A stretch of DNA of 64,000 nt, taken from assembly GCA_001599915.1 (NCBI GenBank), contig BCIG01000003.1:806001-870000 (forward strand), written 5' to 3'. The translations under genes and the position numbers were made by a program. How positions within the stretch are numbered: position 1 is the first letter of the stretch; every line of letters begins with the position of its first letter. This document shows positions 43,907 to 54,295 of the stretch, in pieces. Below the pieces are notes generated by a model, which searched no databases, was not told where the DNA came from, and was given only the letters and a program-made list of their open reading frames with translations. The stretch comes from Symbiotaphrina buchneri (taxonomy: Eukaryota > Ascomycota > Symbiotaphrinales > Symbiotaphrinaceae).

Positions 43907-45787
43907 CTATGGTAGATCAAGCATCAACAAATCGACTTCAAGCCCACCGAATCCGGACTTCTGCAGTGACGTCCCATTGACCCGCCACTCAGACTCACCC
44001 CACAGAGGCGAAGAAACACCTGATGCAGGGAGTGGAAGCGTAACCGTCACGGCCCCTGGCGTTACCACGTACCTCAACCCTACAACACTAACAAGCAACT
44101 GCCCCTCGAATTCCCAAGCGGCTACATCCACCCTCTCCGCTCCTGACACAGGCAGGATCATCATGATCTGGCTTCCAAGCAACACATTCGCGACCTTCGG
44201 CTGCGTCAACACCTTCGCCAACGCGCTCGTGGCATTCGCAATCTCCGGCGTCGTAGGGTAATCCCAAGCCACGATGCCCTTGGCACCATGATTAACGCTC
44301 AACATGGCCATGACGACCTCCTCGTCCGCGGTGGGGAAGCGTGACCAGAAGGTATCGTTGCCGAATGCCTGGGGAACGCCCCACTTGGGCTTGACGGGGT
44401 GGCCGAGGTAGGCATCGTAGGCGGCGTAAGCGTCGAAGCGGGCGCTGATGTCCTCGAAGTCGCCGGCGCAGTCGTCGCAGCCGCAGCAGCCGTAGGTCGT
44501 GTTGCAGACGGTGTCGTACTGGTTCGACCAGGTGGTGTTGACGCTGATCGGGTATACGTCGCTGAGCACGATGTCGGCGCCTGCGGTGTAGTTGGAGTAG
44601 TAGAAGTTGTAGCAGTTGAGTCACAGTGAGACCGGGTGGTAGGGATCGAGAGATTTGATGTAGTTGTATGTGAGCAGCGTGGCGTTCAGAGGATCGGTGT
44701 TGCCGTCTGGCTCATCTCCTGTGCGTCTTGTCAGCCTTGCTACGGACCTGCACCTGTTTCGATGGCTAGACTTACCGGTATACCAAAGGAGGAGCGACTT
44801 ATGTGTGTTAATCATCTGGACCTGCTCTTGCACCGCTGACAGATTCATATAAGTCCACCTCATGTCGTACATCAGGTACAGCCCCATCTGATCCATGCGG
44901 TCAAGGAAAGGCTCCAATTCAGCAAACCCAAACGCATCTTCCGCAGCAGCGCCTCCATTCGGCACGATATGCACGATATTATACCCAGCATCTTGAATGA
45001 TATCCAGATTATCAAGGCTCTCATTCAACCAATTACCCCATCCAAAGTAATAGGAATACGGAAACAATGGCGTCCACGCTGTAGAGTTCGCGGACGAATT
45101 CTGCACCCACAGTCCTCCGTACAGGTTATCAAGCTTCACCACGCTCCCACTATCGTTCCTAGCGGGCAGGTAAAATAGCTGCGTCGTCGCCGTATAAGAT
45201 TGCTGCCCATCATCCGATGCACCCGTGATCGTGACTTCATACGGCAGCACCTGCGGCTTCAGCGCGGAAAGCGCAAAGACGAATTCACTGCTGGTGGAAT
45301 TCACGCTGACATTAGCGCTCGATACTAGCGGTGTACCTGTTTCCGCGAGTGAGATGTCGATGAAGAGCGCGGTGAAGGGGCTCGTGAGATTGTCCGACGG
45401 GTTGTAGGTCGTGTTGTAGTACGGTGCCCCGTGGATGTATGAAATGGGCGCGTCGACGACGAAAGAAGCGTAGGCGTCGCTGGGGATGTAGAGGCTCATG
45501 CGCGGCCGGATGGAGAGGTCGAGGAGCGGAGAGCTGGATACTGGAGGGCTTTCGAGCCATCCGCCGGGGTTGAAGGATTGGTTTGTTGGGCGGTATGCTT
45601 TGCCGCACCTGGTCTCCTGTCAAACAGGTTCCGCGAAAAGATTGAACAGAGCTGTGCTTGAGCCATAACGGACTTACCAGACTTGATCTGTAGGCGGATA
45701 CGGGAAGCCATTGGCGTTCTGGCCGATGACTATCGAAGTAAAGAAGCTCGTACACAAAAGAAGAAATACCCGGTTCTGGAACATCAT
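43907..45787 (-). pseudogene. Secreted glycoside-hydrolase-like protein with in-frame TGA
   Basis: Minus-strand exons 45678-45787, 44776-45608 and 43907-44718 join to 584 codons plus the stop. The start MMFQNRVFLLLCTSFFTSIV is a signal peptide. The middle shows a (beta/alpha)8 glycosidase-like pattern: PYSYYFGWGNWLNESLDNLD, AGYNIVHIVPNGG, YLMYDMRWTYMN, LLWYTGDEPDG (likely acid/base Glu) and DPYHPVSL, then GIVAWDYPTTPEIANAT and a beta-sandwich-like C-terminus. It resembles fungal glycosidases of GH2-like type; the exact family is unknown. An in-frame TGA at 44621-44623 interrupts a frame that stays open for 237 further codons, so there is a single nonsense codon. Possibly readthrough (TGA followed by C). 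Confidence 0.76.
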
Positions 45788-46573
45788 CTTGTCGGCCCTT
45801 GACAAATCTATTCGTCTCCCTGTGATTTTTTCCTCTTGGCTATTTACATATCGGAAGCTTCAAGAATCAGTCATTGCAGATTTCAGGCTACCAACTGCCT
45901 TCTTTACCACCTGCTTAATCTGAACAATAACGATGGCGGTGAGCATCGTCGAGTAACGTAACATTGAACACCCACGCAAGATAGCTCCGTTATCGCATCT
46001 GTCAGTATCCCACTTTACCCGGATATTCGTACATCACTTTCTGTTTTGGGATACGGATCCCCTGTCCCGTATCAAGGGATGGGGCTTTAGCTTGCAGGGA
46101 CCTTCCGAACAAGGAAATCAGGCCAGCGGCCGGCCGACAGTGTTATCGAGATGCAAAGCAAGGCTGGCTGACCTCTTGATCACACTTCCGGGTCCGGATT
46201 ACTAAATTTACCTGACGGGTAGAATAGTCAATACGTAGATAGTGATGATGCATTTTGCTTGAAGGGTTGCAAGACAAAGCGGAGGACAAAGAATTCCTTC
46301 GCAGTCGAGCAAACAAAGCAAGGCCTTTGTTCTGACTTCGGCGACCTCTTGACAATAGTGCAGGTTGCCCGCTGAACAGAACGTGTCTCTGTTGACATGG
46401 CTGCAGACGGGCCCTTAGGCTGAGAAAGGTCATACGTGTGGTTTTTTACAATTTTTTATCGCCATGCGGTCAAAAATTTATGGACAGTTTTGGACAGATC
46501 AAGAGGTGGGTATAATCATTTTATATATTCAGATTCCAATATCTGCCTGTTCAGAGACCAGCTACTTGATTAA
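45788..46573. other. Intergenic between two minus-strand genes
   Basis: Promoter side of the glycosidase and 3' flank of the amidoligase. Nothing recognised. Confidence 0.5.
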
Positions 46574-47659
46574 TTATAGTATTGGGCATGAGCACCTACA
46601 TTCAGCACACCTGATACACGTTTCTTCGTCTTCATCTTCCAAGGGGACCGCATCGAGGAATGGGTCTCTCGTCCGACGGTGCAGCTTGTCACTGTAATAC
46701 TGCCAGAGATGAGCTCTACCAATCAGGGTCAACATCTCCTGTGTCCGACACTCACCATGACCACTCACCAGCCGCTGCCGCACAGCCTGCTCAAATCGCT
46801 CCGGGTGATTGCACGCAAAATCCACGACACCCGTGCAGACCTCGACCCAGGCGTTCACAGCGACTGGGTCCAGCGAGCCCTTATGCTGGCGGAACTCCAC
46901 CGTGCCCAACGCCGGCACGCCCGGTATCCCAGACGGAAGCAAGTTATCGAAATTAAACGCGCACAGCTTCTGGAACGAGAACATTTCGACGAGGCCCACC
47001 GTGTCGGCCTGGCCCGCGATCTGCCGCACGGCTTCCTCGAGCGAATGGATACCCGCCTGCGCTAGCAGCTCGCAGTTGGGGCGGCAGTAGTTGTTGTCGA
47101 CGCGGTCGTCGGCGTGGAAGGAGCACAGCTCGTTCTCGAAGACGGCTAGGAAGACGGCGAGGTTCTTGAGCTGCTCGAGCATGAAGCCGCCTTGTACGCC
47201 GACATGGACGTGTAGCCCGCAGGAGTCGTTCGTGGAGGCGTCCACGGTCCGGTGGAGCACGTTGAGGACCTTGGAGATTTCCTCGCATGAAGCTTGGAGG
47301 TGCACGCCGTCGGCGGAGAGGATGCGGGAAACGATCTCGATGCCGAACGCGTCCTTGTTTTCGGGTAAGACCGCGAGCGGGATGATTGTGAAGTCCATCT
47401 TTGCTTTCCAGATGGAGTAGTCCTCGGCGTTCTCTCCCGAATACTCTGGGTCCGTGTCGAGATTGATACCTTCGGCCTCCATGGCGTCCTCGAGTAAGGG
47501 ATAGAGCGTATCTGAGTCGGGGATCTCCGTCCTGTCGTAGGTGATGATGAATTCGAGTTCTACACCAAAGGTTAGTTCTGCGTGTGCAGTGGTGGGCTGA
47601 TTTGTGGGGAAGCCTTGCTGACCTGCAGCATCGCTCGCGTTATCGTGTGTCGGGTCCAT
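46574..47659 (-). CDS. Amidoligase-like (ATP-grasp/GCS2-like) protein with Cys-rich tail
   Basis: Single-exon frame of 361 residues; a possible 45-nt in-frame intron near 47577-47625 could remove residues in the N-terminus. Motifs fit the putative amidoligase family (glutamine synthetase/GCS2-like fold): LTFGVELEFI (metal-binding Glu), DSCGLHVHVGV (His) and ALGTVEFRQHKGS. In this family ATP and an acid are joined to an amine, and the genes are common in fungi but poorly characterised. The C-terminus is unusual: DEDEETCIRCAECRCSCPIL, with five closely spaced cysteines that might bind a metal. No clear partner gene is near. Catalytic residues are all present. Confidence 0.85.
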   Translation of the reverse strand: MDPTHDNASDAAGQQGFPTNQPTTAHAELTFGVELEFIITYDRTEIPDSDTLYPLLEDAMEAEGINLDTDPEYSGENAEDYSIWKAKMDFTIIPLAVLPENKDAFGIEIVSRILSADGVHLQASCEEISKVLNVLHRTVDASTNDSCGLHVHVGVQGGFMLEQLKNLAVFLAVFENELCSFHADDRVDNNYCRPNCELLAQAGIHSLEEAVRQIAGQADTVGLVEMFSFQKLCAFNFDNLLPSGIPGVPALGTVEFRQHKGSLDPVAVNAWVEVCTGVVDFACNHPERFEQAVRQRLVSGHGECRTQEMLTLIGRAHLWQYYSDKLHRRTRDPFLDAVPLEDEDEETCIRCAECRCSCPIL

Positions 47660-48679
47660 CGTCGTTAGAGTCTTTTTGAAATTTTTGATATAGAGCCTGC
47701 CTTGCGATCTGCGATGGTTCGTGCTATACTGATCGTCGCAAATATAACGGGTGCTCGCTCCATTATATACATCATATCATATATTGTTAAATATAGAAGA
47801 GAACTAATGAACGAAAGAAAATCAGAGGAACAAAGCTTTGATATATAAATAGCCGCGGTGCAGTATATTCTTTCACTCTACCGATCAGCTCTTTGTTTCA
47901 GATGTCAGTAAACGCACTTATCCCTTGTGGATCACAGGCTGGCTGCGTATTCCAGTACCCGCCATGCATGTTTTGTAACAAAGGCAATCAACCACATCTT
48001 TGTCCATATCACGGTAGCGACGTATAGTGATGCTAGTACCCTTGATCCCATTGTTTGTGCATGATCTGTAACAAAGCCTTCGCCATTGTCTGACATATTT
48101 CGAGCCCTTTCAGTTCTAGCACAGGGCGACGGCAGCCCGGGCCCAGCCATGGTGAACTAGCTTTGCGCGCCAGAGTCGGCGGTGCACCAATGGAGAGTTG
48201 TAACCACGTTTGCCCATAATTTCCGAGCAGGCTATATATCTGGTTCGCAACATGGCAACGCAAAGCCGACGAGCTGAGAGTAGTCCAGTGGGCGGTCAGA
48301 GAGGATTAATGTGTCAGGAAAATTTTTTGCTAAAATCACATGCTAGCTGAAATTTCATTTCTGTTTGCAGACGGTCTGACATTCACATTGTAGTAACTGA
48401 CGTGTTATCGCGATGGAGGATTCTTTAGTGGACCATGCAGCATCACTACATCCAGATTGGGCTTAAGGAACAGATATGTAGATATCGCTATTATGTTCGT
48501 AGATTGACTAAGATCCTAATCTAGTCTGCAAAGCTTCTGTTCCAGAAGGTGGTCGCAGTAGTATAGTAACACAGATGAAGTGGAGATAAGACACTTCTGC
48601 ACGCACATTTGAAAGATATTATCGGCATTGGAGTGGAGTTGCTGGATCAATTCAATGATAACGCGCCAGGCGCAGAAGC
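47660..48679. other. Intergenic, nothing recognised
   Basis: Promoter side of the amidoligase gene and 3' flank of the GST gene. AT-rich near 47760-47870; no RNA gene or repeat seen. Confidence 0.5.
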
Positions 48680-49324
48680 TCAGCTCAGGAGCGGCGTCCA
48701 CTCAGGGTCCCCCTTCGCCATAGCGCGCTGATACGCCGGGCGGTCACCGATCCGCTGCAAATACGCCTTGAGATTCGGATACTGCGCGAGGCTGCGCTGA
48801 GAGAAAGCACGCATGGTCGTAAGCGGGAAGAGCATGATGATATCCGCGGCCGAGAACTCCTCGCCAGCAAAAAACCGCGCCTTACTCAGGCGGTCCTCAA
48901 CCATCTCATACGCCTTATCATGCCTCGCGCACAAAGACTTCACAAGCGGGCTCTCAGCCCCCGGCCCGCCCAGCCGCGCTGCCAGCATGTCCGTCATGAC
49001 CGCCGGCATCAGCGACGCGTTCGCGAAGTGCCACCAGAAGAGGTACTCGGCGTAGTTGGGCGCGCCGGGGGCGACAGCGAGACGCCCGCCGCCGTGCGTG
49101 TAAATGATGTATTCCATGATGGCGCCTGATTCGGCAAGGCGCAGCGAGCCGTCGTCGATGACCGGTGCGGTGCCGAAGCGGTGCAGCGCTTTGTATTCAG
49201 CGGGCGCGAGGCGGGTGGTGGGATCACGCTCATAGCGGATCAGGTTGTACGGCAAGCTGAGCTCTTCGCAGAGCCAGATGATGCGCTCGGACTGCGAGAC
49301 GCCTAGGTGGTGGATGGTCAACAT
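48680..49324 (-). CDS. Glutathione S-transferase
   Basis: Single-exon minus-strand frame of 214 residues, the usual GST length. The N-terminal thioredoxin-like half shows IHHLGVSQSERIIWLCEELSLPY, FGTAPVIDDGSLRLAESGAI (cis-Pro and the glutathione-binding ES pair). The C-terminal half is all-helical with FFAGEEFSAADIIMLFPL, the GST N-capping box. The Ser/Cys at position ~10 could serve as catalytic residue, as in fungal GstA/Ure2-like and omega-like classes, so the subclass is uncertain. Function: cytosolic conjugation of glutathione to electrophiles or reduction of peroxides. Intact. Confidence 0.92.
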   Translation of the reverse strand: MLTIHHLGVSQSERIIWLCEELSLPYNLIRYERDPTTRLAPAEYKALHRFGTAPVIDDGSLRLAESGAIMEYIIYTHGGGRLAVAPGAPNYAEYLFWWHFANASLMPAVMTDMLAARLGGPGAESPLVKSLCARHDKAYEMVEDRLSKARFFAGEEFSAADIIMLFPLTTMRAFSQRSLAQYPNLKAYLQRIGDRPAYQRAMAKGDPEWTPLLS

Positions 49325-49806
49325 GATGAGCGTATGTTTTGAAGGACCGGTGTATGTCTTTGGTGCTCAATCAAGATGTCAATGGGATACGGAAGTGCGC
49401 CGGTATTTGTAGGAGAGGGTTCGATTTTGGGTATCTCCTTTTAGGTTGCAACTGATGACTTCTGGGAAACTTGCCGCGACTGACGCTTGGGATATGACTC
49501 ATGTGGCTTGTTATTGGAGTTGCCTGGTCCTTATACCGTGACGTCCAGACGGTGATAAAACACCACCGCCGTTAACACCGGAGGCAGCAATTACTAGAGT
49601 AAATGAGGAATGGTGAATGCTAACTAGCGTGACATAAGCAACGTCTCGCTTATTTCAGTACTGTAGCTGCCACTACCATACAAGATCCATTTCTTCTACT
49701 CACAACTCTTTCTTCTACTCACGACTCTTTCTTCTACTCACGACTCTTTCACCGACTTACCGCCTTCGTTATCAGCCCTGCCAGCGAAAGCAGGATCTAC
49801 ATCGAC
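49325..49806. promoter_or_regulatory. Divergent promoter region, with a short pyrimidine repeat
   Basis: The space between the minus-strand GST gene and the plus-strand APH-like gene must hold both promoters. A TCTTCTACTCAC(G/A)ACTCTT repeat occurs three times in a row at 49691-49748, about 60 bases before the APH ATG, in the position of the 5' leader. Confidence 0.5.
49691..49748 (+). repeat. Three short tandem repeats in the APH 5' leader
   Basis: Units of about 19-20 bases (TCTTCTACTCACGACTCTT), the second and third identical, the first with one changed base. The pyrimidine-rich unit may influence transcription start or translation, but this is only inferred from position. Confidence 0.85.
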
Positions 49807-50661
49807 ATGCGCTTCCCAGAGTGTGATGCTGGTGTGTTGGTGCACCTGGATGCTGCTACGCTGGCAGAACTTGATGAGGATATGTTCATTGAGGTCGTTG
49901 CACGAGGCACAGTCATCTTTCAGAAAGGAAGAAGTAAGATCGTGAGACTTGGAGACAGATACGTTGTGAAGATGGATCGCTGCTTAGAATCTTACGAAGC
50001 GGCCACACTCTCTTACTTGCACCAACACCCTTCCTCAAATATCTTCGTCCCACAAGTCTACCGAAGCTTCCGAAAATCCGGTGTCAGCTATCTCTTGATG
50101 GATTTCATCGATGGAGAAAGCCTTGACCATGTAAGATGGGAAGACAGGCCGGAGGAAGACCGCAAAGATATTGTTAACCGTCTCGGCTTAGCCATCCAGG
50201 ACCTTCAAATGATAAAAGGCGATCATCCCGGTCCCGTCGGCCATGGACGGCCTCTTGGAGCTCTTTTCAGTGTTTACGGCGCATACACGGTCTTTGAATC
50301 AATAGGAGATATGGAAGTCTGGCTTGACAAAAAACTGAAACTCTGTGGCTACGGATCAGTAAAACACCGATTACACAATGTGGTTTTGTGCCACATGGAC
50401 ATAACCTTGAGGAATCTCATCCGCGACAAATTGGGGAACATCTGGATCATTGACTGGGCGTGGGCTGGATTCTACCCTCCTGAATTTCAGGCTGCGGCTC
50501 TCCTGAACGAGATTTCCTATCGACAGGATCCGGCATTTGCTGAAGCGTTAATCGAGCACCTCGGATACAGAGACATGGACCAAGATGTTTTGGAACTCTT
50601 GTTACGTGTATACGAGATCAATTGTGGGCCCTGGGGAGGCTCTCATCTACTTGAAGAATAA
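49807..50661 (+). CDS. APH-type (aminoglycoside phosphotransferase-like) kinase
   Basis: Single-exon frame of 284 residues. Kinase-fold motifs of the APH type are present: KIVRLGDRYVVKM (ATP-binding lysine), YEAATLSYLHQH, VSYLLMDFIDGESL, LCHMDITLRNLI (catalytic loop HxDxxxxN) and IWIIDWAWAGFYPPEFQ (metal-binding Asp). Catalytic residues are complete. Fungi carry many such genes; none has a well-known substrate, and antibiotic resistance should not be assumed from the name. The F-box/LRR relic starts 20-30 bases after the stop, which suggests earlier sequence rearrangement here. Confidence 0.86.
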   Translation: MRFPECDAGVLVHLDAATLAELDEDMFIEVVARGTVIFQKGRSKIVRLGDRYVVKMDRCLESYEAATLSYLHQHPSSNIFVPQVYRSFRKSGVSYLLMDFIDGESLDHVRWEDRPEEDRKDIVNRLGLAIQDLQMIKGDHPGPVGHGRPLGALFSVYGAYTVFESIGDMEVWLDKKLKLCGYGSVKHRLHNVVLCHMDITLRNLIRDKLGNIWIIDWAWAGFYPPEFQAAALLNEISYRQDPAFAEALIEHLGYRDMDQDVLELLLRVYEINCGPWGGSHLLEE

Positions 50662-50684
50662 GGTCTCCGCAACCCCCTCCAGCG

Positions 50685-51695
50685 TTCAGTATTCAATCCG
50701 CATCTGCACGAGCCCTGTCCCCGCCTGGAAGAGGCCGGCTTCATCAGCAAACTCAGCTCGGATGGGAGCGCCTTCCACGTCACACCGGAGGGCCTGCTAC
50801 AGTTCTTGGAGGTCAACAAGACCGTCTCGTGGCTGTTCCTGTTCCGTTGTTGGGAGGCTTAGCGACGATGTCGTCAACCACCTCGCCACACGCCCGGGCC
50901 TGACGATGCTGGCCATCATGCGGCCGATTTCGTCTCTGATGGTCGATAATGTTTTTCGGCTGACGTCCTCGCCGTTTGCAAGTCTGGCTTGCCTCAACTC
51001 TGATATCAGCGCCCAAGCTTTTGCGAAACTCGCGCCTTTCTTGCCTAATATGTCGAATCTGACGCTGTGGATGGACGATCCCAGCACCGATCTACTTGCC
51101 CACAATGCGTGCATGGGAAAACTATAGTATCTGGTGATCCGCTTCGACGCCGGCTCTGTGGTTACAAAAGCACTTCCAAGCCTTCGCCCAAGGCTGTCCA
51201 AAGCTGGAAGTGCTGCGAGTAGGCCATCTATCCAACGTGCCGTCATCCAGTATTCTGGCGTTGGACATCTCAGACGCCGACTTCGACATCTTTGCGCGTA
51301 CACACCCGAAACTCAAGGACCTCTCCCTTGAGGTCGCCATGGACCTGACACATCGCTCGCTCATCTCCTTGTCTCAGCATTGTCCCCACCTCGTGAGCAT
51401 TTCTCCTTTTACTGGCCTATTCGACCTGTGCAAGCTTCCTGAGCAAGATGAGCCGCTTTTTCCAAAATTGACTACTCTCGTCCTCGAGACTCATGTGCGG
51501 GATCACTCTGGAGGCGATATCGCACCCCAGGAGGTGGCGCGGCTGCTGAATCATCATGCGCCATTGCTTGAATTGTTTAATGGTGCGGAACCGGATGTGG
51601 AGGATGAATGGAGCAGTGCCGTGCAGGAATTGCTTACTGCAAGTCAAAGGTTGCTGGGCAGAGCATTTCAAGGAGATGACCTGCTCCTGGTATGA
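50685..51695 (+). pseudogene. F-box/LRR-type gene relic
   Basis: Consecutive pieces in three frames resemble the leucine-rich half of a fungal F-box/LRR protein: RLEEAGFISKLSSDGSAFHV and LEVNKTVSWLFLFRCWEA, then VVNHLATRPGLTMLAIMRPI, FLPNMSNLTLWMDD, and after a shift KLEVLRVGHLSNVPSSSIL, HPKLKDLSLEVAMDL, LLNHHAPLLELFNG. The last frame ends with DDLLLV-stop at 51695. No F-box is left and at least two frame changes are needed, so it is a relic. The tail is similar in style to the intact F-box gene at 12321. Confidence 0.65.
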
Positions 51696-52165
51696 GCGAG
51701 TGGTATTTCGGCTTGAGAAGGCTGAATTTTCTGGGATTGAGCTAATAAGCTTTGGTTGAAGGTGCAAATGGATGTGAGAGGACGACCTGAACGATGTTAT
51801 GAAACCATGAAAATGATATTTCCTAGCAAGCTTCCTGCAAGTACCTAGGACCACAGCATTTTGCGCCCCTAGAATAGTCCTCGCTGCCTCGTGTTCACAC
51901 TATGGTAATAGAGAGTGATGCATACTGTGCTTCTGCTCCTGCGTCTTCGGCCATGGCGTCCGCCAATCATTTGGCCTAGCGCTGTACCTTCCTATCTGGG
52001 GCCTTTACCAGAGATGCGCTTATCGGCCAGCACATGCTACGCTACGGCCACGGTCCTTCAACCGCACCACCAGCCTCTCCTCTACCTCCGGCGGCATTCA
52101 CATGCGCCTAGACCGAGGGACTGCACAGAGCAACGTTCTTGGTGGGGCAAGCTCACGCTGTCGAC
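51696..52165. other. Interval upstream of the FMN dehydrogenase, nothing recognised
   Basis: A frame at 51915-52355 has no motif and is best seen as a shadow. No promoter signal is evident. Confidence 0.45.
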
Positions 52166-53084
52166 ATGTCAGCCGGTGCGCCCGTCCCCGTCGCACCGCC
52201 CAAGGACGGCGAGTATAAGATCCTCAGCGTCGCCGATCTCGAACAGGAAGGGTCCAAGAAGCTGCCTGCATACGCGCGAGGTACGTCCAGCTGGGAGCTG
52301 CAAGCGCGCATCGTCGCACGAGCTGAAGCCGCGGGCGTGCGGGCTGTGCTGTTAACAGCAGACAGCCCCGTGCTGGGGGTGCGGTACAACGAGTGGCGGC
52401 ACGACTTCCGCACCCCTGCGCACCTCTCATTCCCGATCCTCGAGCTGTCGTCGACGCAGATCCGCCGCGCCAGCCACGACGGCATGTTCACGCGCTTCAA
52501 CGAGGACGGACACAGCTGGGCGCGCGACGTCAGATGGTTGAAAGAGCGCACCAAGATGGAAATTTGGATTAAAGGTGTGCTGACGCCGGAGGACACGAAG
52601 CTTGCTGCAAGGTATGGATGCGAGGGAATCATTGTGAGTAATCATGGTGGTCGCCAGTTGGATGGCGTGCCGGCTACGATTGACGCCTTGCCGGCGTGTG
52701 TTGAGGCGGCTCGAGGTACGGGGCTGAGGGTCCATGTTGATGGTGGGTTTAGAAGGGGGATTGATATTTTTAAGGCCCTGGCGTTGGGCGCGGAGTGTTG
52801 CTGGGTGGGGAGGCCGGCGATTTGGGGGCTGGCGGTAAGTTGGTTCCATGTGTTGTTTATGTGCTTTTCTTTTCATCGGGTCTTGCGCGTGTTGTGGAAC
52901 AGGGTAGGCTGATGCCGTGTGGTGTGGACAGTATGACGGGCAGAAAGGCGTCGAGCTGATGCTGCGGATCTTGTATGATGAGTTTAAGCGCTGCATGCAG
53001 CTCACGGGGTGTAACTCGGTCGAGGAAATCACGAAGGACAAGCTGGGCAGGATCAATGCGGATGGCATGTTGGCGAAGTTATAG
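52166..53084 (+). pseudogene. FMN-dependent alpha-hydroxy-acid dehydrogenase, internal deletion
   Basis: Exons 52166-52834 and 52932-53084 encode 273 residues; the family (glycolate or lactate oxidase, cytochrome b2-like) usually has about 360-400. The start ILSVADLEQEGSKKLPAYAR is the family N-terminus, but the text jumps from there (near 52280) to WELQARIVARAEAAGVRAVL, which normally sits about 100 residues later. The missing part carries several FMN contacts, including the PAA(F/M) strand. Catalytic IIVSNHGGRQLDG (His) and DGGFRRG (FMN phosphate) are intact, as is the C-terminus DKLGRINADGMLAKL. The GGTACG at the jump is a splice-donor-like sequence, so the deletion may have begun inside an intron. 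Probably non-functional. Confidence 0.78.
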
Positions 53085-53244
53085 GTATGTATTCTTCTGT
53101 CTGCTATCGCAAGTGGTGATCCTGAGGATATGTTGCTAACGCCACACAGATCTTGTCGTTGGTTATCACTTCACGTCAGACATGTCCCCTACAGCCTCAT
53201 AGACTCAATATACACCTCCTCCGTCCCACCTCACCATTTCCCTC

Positions 53245-54295
53245 TCAAGCACCCACATACTCCCGGCCCTCATACTGCTCCTTCAGCCCCATCATCTGAT
53301 GCCTGCCCACATCCCCACTCGTCGCCCTGTCCTCAGTCAAAACCGCGTGTCTAAACGGCTCATACGCGGTCCCATGGAGCGTCTCCGAGACACTCCTCCC
53401 CTGACCCGCCAGTAGCGGCCTCACATCACGGAACTTAAGCTCCTCATCCCCCGCGCCTCTAGCCTTAACATACCCCCTTCTACTCTCGCGCCGCCAAACC
53501 ACTGCCCAGCTGCCCGTCGCCAGCACCGCGAGCGCAGCGCCGATCCAGATCAGCGCCAACATCCCGCTTCCCAGCTCGAATGTGATGCGCGGATCCACGC
53601 CCTTCCGCAACACGGTTATCAAAGCAGCGTATGACCCCGTCGCGTACCCCGCGCCCAGTAACATGGCTACCGCCGTCGCGCCACTCAGCGCCAGCGCCGG
53701 CAGAACCGCCCTTTTCCACCGTATCGCCAGCACGCCCAGCACCGCGCCTAGCACAGCACACGCCAGCGCCGCGAGAAAGGCGGCGACCATGACTCTACTT
53801 CTGGGCGCATGCCTCTTCGCCGCAGCGACGACATCTGCCGATACCAGCGCGGTACCGTTCCCCGCCGCTGCGTCGGCTAGATCCCAGGTCTCCAGCGGGT
53901 CGAAAGAGAAATCGGCGCGCGGGGCCGCGCAGGCGAGGTATTCCTGTGTTTTTTGGGGGTTGGAGAGCGCGAAGCAGTATGTCCAGAGCGAGACGAGCGC
54001 GGCGTCGGCGAGACCGAGGCTGGCGCTGGAGGGGTGCCCGGGGAGAGTGCCGAGGGCGAGGGAGACGGAGGAGGGGGAGAGGAGGGTTGTGTTGGCCTAG
54101 ATCGAGGTGGTTAGCGCAATGGATGGGAGGGGGTGGAAGGGGGAGAAGGGAAGGGGGGAGGACTTTGAGGAAGTATAGCGATTTAGTGAGCGAGGAAGAG
54201 GTGGAGTTCAGCCCGGGCGCGATGGTTAGGATGGCGCATGCGAGGGTGAGGAGCGTGAGGAGGGTTGGGAGGAGGATGTGCTGGAGGGGCGCCAT
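53245..54295 (-). CDS. SUR7/PalI-family membrane protein
   Basis: Minus-strand exons 54164-54295 and 53245-54096 join to 327 residues. It begins with one membrane segment (ILLPTLLTLLTLACAILTI), then an extracellular loop ending with YFLK, NTTL, TLPGH and CFALSNPQ, and three further hydrophobic segments (VAAFLAALACAVLGAVLGVL, AVLPALALSGATAVAMLLG, GMLALIWIGAALAVL), then an Arg-rich cytoplasmic tail. This is the topology of the SUR7/PalI family, which acts in eisosomes, cell-wall or pH-signalling at the plasma membrane. The gene looks intact. Which of the family's roles applies here is not clear. Confidence 0.72.

Noticed and set aside
49691-49748. Repeat array resembling a CRISPR
   Set aside because: Units are contiguous without spacers and the genome is eukaryotic.
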